From: a virus
Virus record (IMG/VR): IMGVR_UViG_3300028883_000005
Location: 18,576 to 82,575 of that record
Length of the DNA stretch: 64,000 nucleotides
Reading direction: 5' to 3' (one strand)
In this document: positions 49,593-57,709 of the stretch, piece by piece
Position numbering within the stretch: position 1 is the stretch's first letter
How the letters are laid out: every line of letters starts with the position of its first letter
The notes under the pieces: model-generated
Databases searched by the model: none
Told to the model about the DNA's origin: nothing
Seen by the model: only the letters and a program-made list of their open reading frames with translations
Position numbers and translations under genes: made by a program

Positions 49593-52500
49593 CGTCTCGT
49601 AGTCACCCTTTTAAGTCCATAAAGTTTAGAGAACAATTTATCTAAAGTACCGCCTCCTGCAAAATCTTGAGCGGCTACATCTATTATTATCTTTTTAACA
49701 TCTGCTCCAGAATTATCTTCCCTTGCTGTAGTTCCTGGAGGAGCCTCGTTAATGATTACTTGAACCTCCTTATTCTTCCCTACTTCACTCTTAGGTGTAA
49801 CCTCTTCACCTTTTTGCAATATAGCAGGGTATTCATCCTTCCTTAGCCCTCCATGAAGTCTTGGAGCATAGTTAAAAAGGGAAGGATCTACTTGTTTTCT
49901 AGCGAATAATTTGCTACCAACTACACCACCAGAGTGAGGCTTATTAACTGAAATCCAGGAAGTGTCATATGTAGAACCTCCTCCGCCTCCTCCTAATCCA
50001 AAAGACTTATTTAAAGCATTTAAAAGAGTTTGCTTAATTATCATTTTAGCTAGCCAATCTATTACAGACTTGGCGAAATCCCTGAAAGCTTGCTCGGCAG
50101 TCTTGGTACCGTCTGCAAACTCTAAAATACTAGAGGTTAGATCATCTGCTATTTTGTCGGCTATGGTTTCTCCAATATTATACAGCATCTCGCTCCAGCT
50201 GAGAACTCTACGACTAGCATCTTCAAAGCCATTAACCAGAGCATCCCAAATATTTTCCTGAATTTTCCTCTTCTGTTCTGCCCTCCTAGTATCTGAGATC
50301 AGATTTAATTCCGCGAGTCTATCCAACTCTTCATAGTACTCTTTAACAGTAATTATACCTGCTCTATACTCCTCTTCCAAATTACGGAGCTTTTCTTTAC
50401 GGGACCCCACGTCCTTATCAGCAAATTCTTGTCGTATTCTTTCTATTTCTTTCTGTAGTGCTGCTTCTATGTCAAGCAAAAGCGAAGCCTTCAATTCTGC
50501 TTGGGAGATTTCGTCCTCCACTTGTCTTTTGAGGGCTTCAGCTTTCTTTTTTGCTTCAGCAATAGCAGCTTCGACGGATTCACTTTCAGATTTTAATCTA
50601 AACTTAGATATATCATCTATCAGATCTTCTTCTTTTCTCTTGTACTTCTCCTTAATTTTAAAGATTTCTTTATTTAGAGTTTCCTCCACTGTTATTAATA
50701 AACTCTTTCTCTTATTTGCATCATTAACACTTTCTTTTATTCTTTGAGAGCGGTCTGCTGCTCTAGCTCTTGCGGAGGCTATCTCGGAAGCCTCTAATTC
50801 ATTATTAGCTTGTAAATATGCTTCCTTTATCTCTGCCGCCGTTTTTCTGGCTTTTCTAGCTTTGGCGGTTTCTTTCTCGATAAATGTTCTATATGTCTCT
50901 TCATTGAGTTCTCTAATTCTTGCTTGTAATTGCTCTTCTGTCCACCCTTGCTTATCTGCTAACTGCTCTAGTTTAGTAACCTTCTCCTGCATATCATATA
51001 CAGTTTCTAAAAGATCGGCCCTACGAAGAGCATCTAACTTACGGTACAGAGCTAACCATTTGTCTCCATAAATACTTACCAAGTCCTCTTGTGAGGCGGC
51101 TAGGTTTTTATCGTCTTGCATCGACTTCAGCTTAAGAAGACGAATCCTATCATAATATCCTTGAATATATGTAGCTAATTTATCTGCCTCTTTTTGGCTG
51201 AGACCGAAAACCTCAATTACTTTATCTTTTATCTGCTCAAAAGAGGATGTAGTAGTTAATCCTAAATCTAAAAGAACGTCACCTATCCTGCTAAAAGCAG
51301 CTCTTTGATCAGACACTAAATCGTTGAGTTCTTTTTTGAGCTTATTAATTCTATCTGTGTATCTCTCTACGAAAGGTCTATCTTTCTCCCCTCTTTGTAA
51401 AAGATCCTCATAAGCTTTGATTTTCTTTTCGATGTCTGCTATTCTATCTACATAAGCAGAGAACATATCCGCAAGGTTCTCTAATCTGAGAACCCTAAAT
51501 TTGTTTATTAGCTTTTCTAGAGACTCCCCTTGATCTAAAAATTTACCATTCACAAGATCTATTTGGGTAGCTAACTCTGGAAATTCTTGAATCAGTCTCT
51601 CTAGAGTGGCCCTATATTCCATGCTACCTTCATTAGATCTAGAAAGTCTGATTTGAAAATCATTTAACTTGCTGATATTTTGATCTAAATGAACACCTTG
51701 TTTTTGAAGGGTAGGTATAATCTCCCTCTGCCTCTTGTTCCAGGAGTAAGTGGCAACGGCTACGGCTGAAATTGCCGTTGCTGCTAAAAACCAAGGATTT
51801 GTTTTTAGTAAGAGAAACAAAGACTTAGCAGCTCTGGTTACTCCCTGGAAGGCTACAGCTAGAAGTCCATGGGCAGCGGCATATCTTTGGATGGTAGCTA
51901 CACTCATGCCTGCTGCTAAGGCAGTGAGTTGAATTATAAGATATCTAATGCCTATTCTTAAGGTCGCAATAACCAAAGTCAAAGTAGTGAAAGCAACAAC
52001 TGCCTGACCAAATATAGTATTAGCCAGATCTGTTATAACACTAACAGAGGTTCTTAGAATTGGAAGTATAATCCTGAGAGCGTCTGCTATTCCTCCTTCA
52101 CCTATAGCGATGGCTAAATTAACAAACCTGTCTTTTAGGTTTTTAGCCATTGTAGCAAGGCCTTCCATTTGTTTCTCTGCCATTTCAGAGGCTCTCCCTA
52201 CTGCGTAAACCTCTGATAGCATGGCTTCAAAACCTTCCCTTCCGGCTTGACCTAAAGCCGCTGCTACTGAAGCACCTCTCAAACCAAAAAGCTCAAATGC
52301 TCTCCTAGCCCTCTCTGCAGGATCTACTGTTTTTCCTAGGAGCTTTTGTAGTTCCCCTATAACACTTGTCATAGAAGACACAGCAGGGTTGAGCTTGTCT
52401 AAATCGGCACCTGCGGAGGCAAAAAGAACTCTAAGTTTTTTAGTAGGACTTACTAAAAGCTGCAGAACCCTTCTAAAGCCTGTGCCTATTGTACTGCCTC

Positions 52501-53281
52501 GGAGTCCTGCATTCGCAAGAACCATTGCACCTGCGGCAGTGTTTTCTAAGTCAAGCCCCACTTGTGAAGCGATTGGTCCTAAGTAGTTAAAAGCTGTTCT
52601 GAGTTTATCTACATTAAGTTTAGACCTGTTGATAGCACTAGCAAATATATCGGAGTAACGACCTGCTTGCTGGGCACTCTCTCCGAAAGACCTTAATGCT
52701 GTGGTTATGAGATCAGACACATCCGCCATATTAGAGAGAGTACCAGTAGATAAGTTAGCCACAGCATTTAAAACATCTAAACTCTCGGAAGCAGAGAAGC
52801 CAGCTTGGCCTAAAGTTACAGCCGCCTCTGAAATCTCTCCCGCAGAGTACCTAGTTCTTTCTGCTACATCTAATATCACATCACGCAAAGCCATTATTTC
52901 AGGGCTTGTTGCTCCTGTGATGGCTTGAAGGTTTTTCAAGGATTGGTCAAAATTTGCAATCTCCACCACACCTTGCTTGAGGCTGTTTATTACTCCAAAC
53001 AAAAAAGTTCCTGCTAAACCATAGGAAGCAGTTACTTTCAAGGCGGCAGTGAGTCTTTGGAACCCACCTGATACCTTGCTTATCTTCTTACCTACATTGC
53101 TAAATTCGTCTCCCATAGCTCGGGCTTTTTTAGTAGCCCCGCCCATGGAGGAGGTGCTAGAGGACATTTGACGGGAAAGCCCCATCAAAATGTCCCTTAG
53201 TTTATCTGTCTCCCTTCGGAAAGAAGCATCTACTTTTCCTAAAAAGAGAACTCCTAAAGTGAGATCTGCACCATCTGTCAT
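49589..53281 (-). CDS. Tail tape measure protein
   Basis: The 1230-aa protein has the tape measure layout: an N-terminal domain rich in A, G and S with LGQAGFSASESLDVL and RAFELFGLRGASVAAALG (the PhageMin_Tail/TP901 pattern), hydrophobic segments around 425-520, long coiled coils and a C-terminal region. It sets tail length and passes through the envelope. Size predicts a tail of roughly 180 nm by the usual 1.5 angstrom per residue rule. It starts ATGA-overlapped with the chaperone. Confidence 0.88.
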   Translation of the reverse strand: MTDGADLTLGVLFLGKVDASFRRETDKLRDILMGLSRQMSSSTSSMGGATKKARAMGDEFSNVGKKISKVSGGFQRLTAALKVTASYGLAGTFLFGVINSLKQGVVEIANFDQSLKNLQAITGATSPEIMALRDVILDVAERTRYSAGEISEAAVTLGQAGFSASESLDVLNAVANLSTGTLSNMADVSDLITTALRSFGESAQQAGRYSDIFASAINRSKLNVDKLRTAFNYLGPIASQVGLDLENTAAGAMVLANAGLRGSTIGTGFRRVLQLLVSPTKKLRVLFASAGADLDKLNPAVSSMTSVIGELQKLLGKTVDPAERARRAFELFGLRGASVAAALGQAGREGFEAMLSEVYAVGRASEMAEKQMEGLATMAKNLKDRFVNLAIAIGEGGIADALRIILPILRTSVSVITDLANTIFGQAVVAFTTLTLVIATLRIGIRYLIIQLTALAAGMSVATIQRYAAAHGLLAVAFQGVTRAAKSLFLLLKTNPWFLAATAISAVAVATYSWNKRQREIIPTLQKQGVHLDQNISKLNDFQIRLSRSNEGSMEYRATLERLIQEFPELATQIDLVNGKFLDQGESLEKLINKFRVLRLENLADMFSAYVDRIADIEKKIKAYEDLLQRGEKDRPFVERYTDRINKLKKELNDLVSDQRAAFSRIGDVLLDLGLTTTSSFEQIKDKVIEVFGLSQKEADKLATYIQGYYDRIRLLKLKSMQDDKNLAASQEDLVSIYGDKWLALYRKLDALRRADLLETVYDMQEKVTKLEQLADKQGWTEEQLQARIRELNEETYRTFIEKETAKARKARKTAAEIKEAYLQANNELEASEIASARARAADRSQRIKESVNDANKRKSLLITVEETLNKEIFKIKEKYKRKEEDLIDDISKFRLKSESESVEAAIAEAKKKAEALKRQVEDEISQAELKASLLLDIEAALQKEIERIRQEFADKDVGSRKEKLRNLEEEYRAGIITVKEYYEELDRLAELNLISDTRRAEQKRKIQENIWDALVNGFEDASRRVLSWSEMLYNIGETIADKIADDLTSSILEFADGTKTAEQAFRDFAKSVIDWLAKMIIKQTLLNALNKSFGLGGGGGGSTYDTSWISVNKPHSGGVVGSKLFARKQVDPSLFNYAPRLHGGLRKDEYPAILQKGEEVTPKSEVGKNKEVQVIINEAPPGTTAREDNSGADVKKIIIDVAAQDFAGGGTLDKLFSKLYGLKRVTTRR

Positions 53282-54074
53282 TTTTTAATTGACCCCATTC
53301 GGAATTTGCTGGACATTTCTGATAGTCCTTTCAATTTTTCTTTCATCTTCTCAGTAACTTTAGCCTTTTCTTCATCTGATAAATGATTGTATTCCTCTGG
53401 GTCTTTGAAAACAAACGTCTCTTCGGGTTTAGATTTAGCCTTTTCATCATCCAAATTTACACCTCTAAAAAGAAGCGCATCTGCTTTGAACTTTTCCTCT
53501 TCCACCTCGCTCATGTTTTGCATGAGTGAAACGAGCTGAGAGTGAGTTACCCCTCCTTCCCTAAAACTACGATTATAAAAATGCTCTAATCTGTAGCCTG
53601 GGTAGAAGTGGCAGACTCTTGAGATGGCCCCTTCAAGGCTGATATTTCGTCCTCGCTCGGGAGGAGGGTCAGCATTCTCTTCAAGGGGCCCTTCAGGTTT
53701 TTTAAGAGCTCATCATAATTCATTTCTTTGATTAGAGAAATAAAATCTGAAAACTGATTGTTACTGACATCATCTAGAAGATTGTCTACATTGGAGTAAC
53801 CATTGAAAGACAAATCTTCAGGATCCGTAACGAACGCTATGACCTGCTTCACGTTCTTAATCACAGTATCCAGAACAAAGCTCACAACCTCTTTGTTGAT
53901 ATTTGTTATTTGCTGCCCAAAAAACTTGGCCAAGGCCTCCTCAATCATATCGGAGGCCTTTATTTGCTGGCCAATACTGAGGGGGTATACTTTGAGGGAT
54001 TTAACCTCTCGTATCCCCACCTCCCATTCCTCAATCTGAGGATTCTGATTGGATCCCGGCTTTTTAGTAGTCAT
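53278..54074 (-). CDS. Tail assembly chaperone, long form by -1 frameshift
   Basis: Ribosomes slipping one base back at 53697-53703 would join residues 1-126 of the short form to 139 residues in the -1 frame, ending at 53278. I translated the -1 frame across the junction and found no stop. It begins PEGPLEENADPPPERG and includes FYNRSFREGGVTHSQLVSLM, then a charged tail. This is the gpG-gpGT arrangement of siphophages, in which the long form loads the tape measure. The late in-frame ATG at 53523 alone is unlikely to be the real start. Confidence 0.85.
53586..54074 (-). CDS. Tail assembly chaperone, short form
   Basis: The 162-aa product of normal translation. It has the EEWEVGIREVKSLKVYPLSIG-type start of chaperones located between major tail and tape measure genes and a helical body. 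It should be made in large excess over the frameshifted long form. The slippery site is in codons 124-126, well before its stop, so the two forms differ in their last 36 versus 139 residues. Confidence 0.85.
   Translation of the reverse strand: MTTKKPGSNQNPQIEEWEVGIREVKSLKVYPLSIGQQIKASDMIEEALAKFFGQQITNINKEVVSFVLDTVIKNVKQVIAFVTDPEDLSFNGYSNVDNLLDDVSNNQFSDFISLIKEMNYDELLKNLKGPLKRMLTLLPSEDEISALKGPSQESATSTQATD
53697..53703 (-). other. Programmed -1 frameshift slippery site
   Basis: On the - strand the heptamer is A-AAA-AAC, read in frame as TTA AAA AAC, a canonical -1 slippery sequence. It lies in the chaperone gene between the major tail protein and the tape measure, the normal place for the siphophage tail chaperone frameshift. 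Downstream GGGCCCC/GGGGCC-type GC-rich pairing could serve as a stimulator. Confidence 0.88.
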
Positions 54075-54106
54075 TTACATTCTCCCAATAAATAGGTTTA
54101 CCACTA

Positions 54107-54751
54107 TTATGGAGCTGTGGTAGTGGTTGTTGTGCTGGTCGTAGTTGTAGAGGTCAGAGTGGAACCGTCGTCCCAAATAAAGCAACCGAGGGGCATACCA
54201 TCCCAAATCACATGACCTCCGGATACCTCGCTGTCTGCCCTCTTGGCTTCAATGCTGATAGGCACGGCTGCCGGCTCCTCCGCCTGGAAGTCCAGCTCCT
54301 GCTGGGCAACAATCTGACATCTCGGGAAAATGATGTACAGTTTGTTGGTTCCATCAGGAAAGGTGTATACAGCCTCCATCCTTAGATAAACCGGTGCCGC
54401 CATTGTACCGATAGCCAGACGAGCATAGTGGTTTTCAGAGTAACTCGTAGGATCTAGACCACGAGCAATCGCCATGTTGTAGGGTGTGATTTCCTTGAAA
54501 GCACATTCCAACATAGCAGTTTCACGAAGCGGGAACACCGCATCTTCCATCATCGGAAACCCAGACTCTAGCTTGTAAAAGTCAACAGAGCCTGTGTATT
54601 TGGTATTGGCCAGGGCACCGAGGTTGTTGGTGGTCGGTAAAATGGGGTTTATCTGACCAATGTAGGTTGAAGCGAGACCCACCCTGATCTGTGCGAGACC
54701 CAATGCAACAGCCGTGGTATCTCTGGTTACTGGACCTGTCCTTTGTGTCAT
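54107..54751 (-). CDS. Major tail protein with Thr-rich C-terminal tail
   Basis: The 214-aa protein lies next to the chaperone, the standard place for the tail tube subunit, and its composition (GSVDFYKLESGFPM, beta-rich, QEELDF-like strands) fits. The final 18 residues (54110-54163) are nearly all Thr and Ser and end TTTAP, an extension shared with the capsid and a joining protein. GC-rich codon use agrees with high expression. GGAGGTG precedes the ATG. Confidence 0.78.
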   Translation of the reverse strand: MTQRTGPVTRDTTAVALGLAQIRVGLASTYIGQINPILPTTNNLGALANTKYTGSVDFYKLESGFPMMEDAVFPLRETAMLECAFKEITPYNMAIARGLDPTSYSENHYARLAIGTMAAPVYLRMEAVYTFPDGTNKLYIIFPRCQIVAQQELDFQAEEPAAVPISIEAKRADSEVSGGHVIWDGMPLGCFIWDDGSTLTSTTTTSTTTTTTAP

Positions 54752-54762
54752 AAGATCACCTC

Positions 54763-55038
54763 CTATTCAGATTTGTGTGTTTTGCCGGAATTCTGTTCGA
54801 CTTGGTCGATTGACTGGGGCAACAAAGTAAACACATTCCAATGATCAGGGTGTTCTTTTCTACAGGAGTCCCTGATACATCTCATTCTAGCATTACCTAT
54901 AATTTCGATTTCTACTGGTGGCTCCTTTCTGGCGTAGGACTTGCCAAACTTAAATATTAAAGTTCCATTGCTCTTTCGCTCTATGAGCTTTTTTCCGCAT
55001 TTAGAACATCGAAGCATCATTTTTTTGGGCCTACTCAT
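54763..55038 (-). CDS. Small zinc-ribbon protein
   Basis: The 91-aa protein has RCSKCGKKLIE near the start and a second pair RCIRDSC in the middle, like Com-type zinc ribbons of phage Mu. Com proteins regulate translation, but here it lies between tail genes. Roughly 25 basic residues suggest nucleic acid contact. Overlaps the upstream gene by four bases. Confidence 0.6.
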   Translation of the reverse strand: MSRPKKMMLRCSKCGKKLIERKSNGTLIFKFGKSYARKEPPVEIEIIGNARMRCIRDSCRKEHPDHWNVFTLLPQSIDQVEQNSGKTHKSE

Positions 55039-55508
55039 ATTTTACTCACAAACCGTAGTCTCACCAAGACCACTTTAAATTTAGTTCCTTCTGGAGCAAC
55101 AGACTCCCCTAATTCATCTATGCTAAACACTATGAGAGACCCAATCTTCACCCAAGCAGAGGTTGGGCTGCTCTGATAGAAAGGTATTCTTTTGGTTCCG
55201 TCTCCATTACTGGAAGTGTCAGTAAGATAACCTAAGAGCTTATCTCCTAACTGAGCGAGTTTAAAACCTTCATTATCTTCCTTAGTGCAACAAATTATCC
55301 TTATTAGGGCTTCAGAGGGCACTCCTCTAGTGATTGGTCCAAATTCTACCCTATACCATTTATCTAAGGTTCTACCTGATATGTTAGGAGTAGTAAGACG
55401 AGAATCAAAAAGAATAGGAACCCCTTCAGCAGTCTCTAAGTTGTCCACAAGGAACTTCTTAACACTGTCCCTAAAATTAGATTCTCTCGCCGTTGCATCT
55501 AAAGCCAT
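55035..55508 (-). CDS. Putative tail terminator protein
   Basis: The 157-aa protein has the size and position (between head-tail joining genes and the major tail gene) of tail terminators such as lambda gpU. A DNLETAEGVPILFDSRL segment and WYRVEFGPI fit the pattern of these alpha/beta proteins. The call is mainly positional. Confidence 0.55.
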   Translation of the reverse strand: MALDATARESNFRDSVKKFLVDNLETAEGVPILFDSRLTTPNISGRTLDKWYRVEFGPITRGVPSEALIRIICCTKEDNEGFKLAQLGDKLLGYLTDTSSNGDGTKRIPFYQSSPTSAWVKIGSLIVFSIDELGESVAPEGTKFKVVLVRLRFVSKI

Positions 55509-55714
55509 TAGGAAATAGACCTCATTTCTTCGCTGAGTCTCTGTAGATTAGGAAAAAATTTGGTGGTTACATACTCTCCAGCTTTTTTAAGTCTATCAGA
55601 ACCTAAAAAATCTAAAGAGCAGCTATCCAAAAAATCTAGAAGCATCTCTACTTCCTCTTGAGACATCTCGATTTCTGTATGTAATTGCCTAGGGTAGATC
55701 CTCTTTACTCTCAT
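55508..55714 (-). CDS. Small helical protein of unknown function
   Basis: The 68-aa protein is charged and helical (EIEMSQEEVEMLLDFL). It overlaps its neighbours by one and four bases and lies between two head-tail joining genes. No family recognised. Confidence 0.5.
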   Translation of the reverse strand: MRVKRIYPRQLHTEIEMSQEEVEMLLDFLDSCSLDFLGSDRLKKAGEYVTTKFFPNLQRLSEEMRSIS

Positions 55715-56244
55715 CTCCAGTTCCTCTTTATTATTGTCCTAGATTCTTTCAGCCTCTTTAAGGCTCCGGATTTTTTATATTCTTCCAAAGTAGGACCAAA
55801 AACAGGTCTAGCGGGGTGAACTTGTCCTTCGAATGACCCTCCGTATTCCATTATCCTGCCGTATGCTCCTATGTAAGTGGGCTTGCCTAAACCTGAATAG
55901 TTCTTACCTCCACTATCCAAAATTCCTGCAGGAATGCCTGATACCCACCCAAATTTTCCTTTTTTCCACATAGAAAGTGCCTGAAGTAAATCACCACTTA
56001 AAATCCAAAACCTAGATTCAGGACCTCTCTTAGATTTCCATTTTCCGTACTTTTCACTATATGGTTCATAACCAGCAGAGTATCTCTGGTTAACTATATT
56101 CAAGTAAACGAGCTTTAAATAATCTACACCTAACTGATACCCTATATTTTTAGCTCTGACATAGACGGCAGATCTAACTTTAGCTATTGCGGACAATACC
56201 TTTTTTAGATCTTTAGCAACAAAAATGATTTTTATAGTAACCAT
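55711..56244 (-). CDS. Head-tail joining protein, HK97 gp10/Mu gpG-like
   Basis: The 177-aa basic protein has a helical N-terminal part and YGRIMEYGGSFEGQVHPARPVFGPTLEEY, which fits the IEYGGS...PARPF pattern of gp10-like and gpG-like head-tail connection proteins. Position agrees. It starts directly after the Thr-tailed protein at 56245. Confidence 0.65.
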   Translation of the reverse strand: MVTIKIIFVAKDLKKVLSAIAKVRSAVYVRAKNIGYQLGVDYLKLVYLNIVNQRYSAGYEPYSEKYGKWKSKRGPESRFWILSGDLLQALSMWKKGKFGWVSGIPAGILDSGGKNYSGLGKPTYIGAYGRIMEYGGSFEGQVHPARPVFGPTLEEYKKSGALKRLKESRTIIKRNWR

Positions 56245-56934
56245 CTAAGGAGCTGTTGTTGTCGTAGTGGTGCTGGTTGTTGTCGTAGTGGTGCTGGTTG
56301 TTGTCGTAGTGGTAGTTAAAGTACTGTTATCTAAACTTAATTCTAAAACATCCAGCCCTTCATATCTTTTCTTTTTGACAGATTCAACCAGATAAAAAGC
56401 CCCATCTAGGCGAACAGTGTCTTTGGGTAGGACACCATAGGAGGAGGGAATGTACATCTCTAAAATTTCGGAAGGGATCGGTCCTGTTTCGCTGTCCTCA
56501 TTAAGCTCGTTACCAAATAAAGGTGAAGTTACACAAACATAAATATCTTCGGCCACGATAGTGTAATGAGTTTCAGCTAAATAAGTGTCCTCATTCCTAT
56601 CTTGGTAGGATCGAACTACAGAAACAGGCTCGTTGGCTTTGTATAAAACTAAAGAATGCCTATAAATTTCATTTTCAAAAGAGTCTGGTGTACTATGAGC
56701 TACTAGGTACTGAACACCAGTACCTGTAATAGTTACAACATCTCCAGATTTAATATCTAAATCATAAGCAACTTGACCTTCTAAAAAGAACTCCCGGATA
56801 AAAGGCTTGGTTACTTGGGCATTACTTTTAAGCCAAACATAGTTGGTAGCACTTTGTAAAACTCCATCCCTATGCAAACTGAAAAGCAAACCTGTCTCTT
56901 CTATTGCGGATTTTAGATCTAATCCCAGAGACAT
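56245..56934 (-). CDS. Head-tail joining protein with Thr-rich C-terminal tail
   Basis: The 229-aa protein begins with a helical part followed by beta strands (GDVVTITGTGVQYLVAHS). The last 26 residues (56248-56325) are almost purely Thr with a few Ser and end TTTTTTAP. The tail is encoded by a 21-base tandem repeat. Location between capsid and tail genes suggests a head completion or connector protein. The body is not a family I can name. Confidence 0.6.
   Translation of the reverse strand: MSLGLDLKSAIEETGLLFSLHRDGVLQSATNYVWLKSNAQVTKPFIREFFLEGQVAYDLDIKSGDVVTITGTGVQYLVAHSTPDSFENEIYRHSLVLYKANEPVSVVRSYQDRNEDTYLAETHYTIVAEDIYVCVTSPLFGNELNEDSETGPIPSEILEMYIPSSYGVLPKDTVRLDGAFYLVESVKKKRYEGLDVLELSLDNSTLTTTTTTTSTTTTTTSTTTTTTAP
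56255..56313 (+). repeat. 21-base tandem repeat coding a Thr-rich tail
   Basis: The unit starting GTTGTTGTCGTAGTGGTGCTG occurs at 56255-56275, again at 56276-56296 and partly at 56297-56313. Read on the - strand it encodes Thr and Ser. Perfect unit identity implies recent expansion. Confidence 0.85.
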
Positions 56935-56936
56935 GA

Positions 56937-57386
56937 CTACTCGCTTTCTTTAGGATGGTGCAAAACCAACTGATCCTCGCTGTATGTTCTATCTCTACCT
57001 AATCCATCCGAAGCAAAACCTGCATCCACCTTAGTTCCAAAGAACTTATAAGTACTCACATCAGCAAAAAGCACAGGATTCTCTTCCTTTGCCTCCTCGA
57101 ACTTTTTATCTAGATCTTTTATCAGAGACCTATAATGATCAAAACGCTGATTGAGGTTAACTTGTTCGAACTTAAACTTATGAGCACTCTCGCTCATAAG
57201 TGCAAAAAACAAATGTCTGAGGGCCCTCTGCTTCAACCAGAAAAGCTTATCTCCGGTTTGCGGCAAAGTCCATCCCAGTTCCTCCTCGGCGGAATCTACT
57301 GCTTCTGTGTAGTCCGCCGGGTCGAGATAACTGGAGAGAGACTTAACTTTTACTGGAAGCCAAGCTACCATTTCAGATTGATTCAT
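56937..57386 (-). CDS. Putative head completion protein
   Basis: The 149-aa acidic/helical protein contains DYTEAVDSAEEELGW and FEQVNLNQRFDHYRSLI, a pattern common in gp6-like or similar adaptor proteins between capsid and tail. Assignment is by position. It begins right after the stop of the next upstream gene. Confidence 0.5.
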   Translation of the reverse strand: MNQSEMVAWLPVKVKSLSSYLDPADYTEAVDSAEEELGWTLPQTGDKLFWLKQRALRHLFFALMSESAHKFKFEQVNLNQRFDHYRSLIKDLDKKFEEAKEENPVLFADVSTYKFFGTKVDAGFASDGLGRDRTYSEDQLVLHHPKESE

Positions 57387-57671
57387 TTAGCCCTCAACCC
57401 TTCGAGCTCTTCTCAAAGGCTCCTCTTGCTTAGGTGGTTTCTCTTCGGCAGGCAGGGTGGTTTCCACCGCTGCATCCCAAACAGACAGATCCTCGTCTGA
57501 AACTGGAGGCGGGGGTGATTGATGTTTAGAATACTCTAAAACATCAACCACATCCCCGCGGTAAACTTCAGTTAAGATATCTTCAGGTATGGGGGCAGTA
57601 TACACACCAACAGTATACTCTTTGGACCCTGCCTTTAGATGCTTTTTAAGCAATAGTTTTTCGATATGCAT
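57387..57671 (-). CDS. Small protein with RRARR C-terminus
   Basis: ATG 57671 follows GGAGG and gives 94 aa; the frame from 57710 would overlap the capsid stop. The second half is Pro/Glu-rich and the end is EEPLRRARRVEG, like the motif in the SSB tail and RecA N-terminus. It lies immediately after the capsid gene. Function unknown. Confidence 0.5.
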   Translation of the reverse strand: MHIEKLLLKKHLKAGSKEYTVGVYTAPIPEDILTEVYRGDVVDVLEYSKHQSPPPPVSDEDLSVWDAAVETTLPAEEKPPKQEEPLRRARRVEG

Positions 57672-57709
57672 ATCGATTGCCTCCAGTCGATTATTACGAC
57701 ACCGCCCCA

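Noticed and set aside
53278-53523. Separate 81-aa gene starting at ATG 53523
   Set aside because: The frame is open upstream through the end of the chaperone gene to a canonical slippery site, so it is better explained as the C-terminal end of the frameshifted long form.
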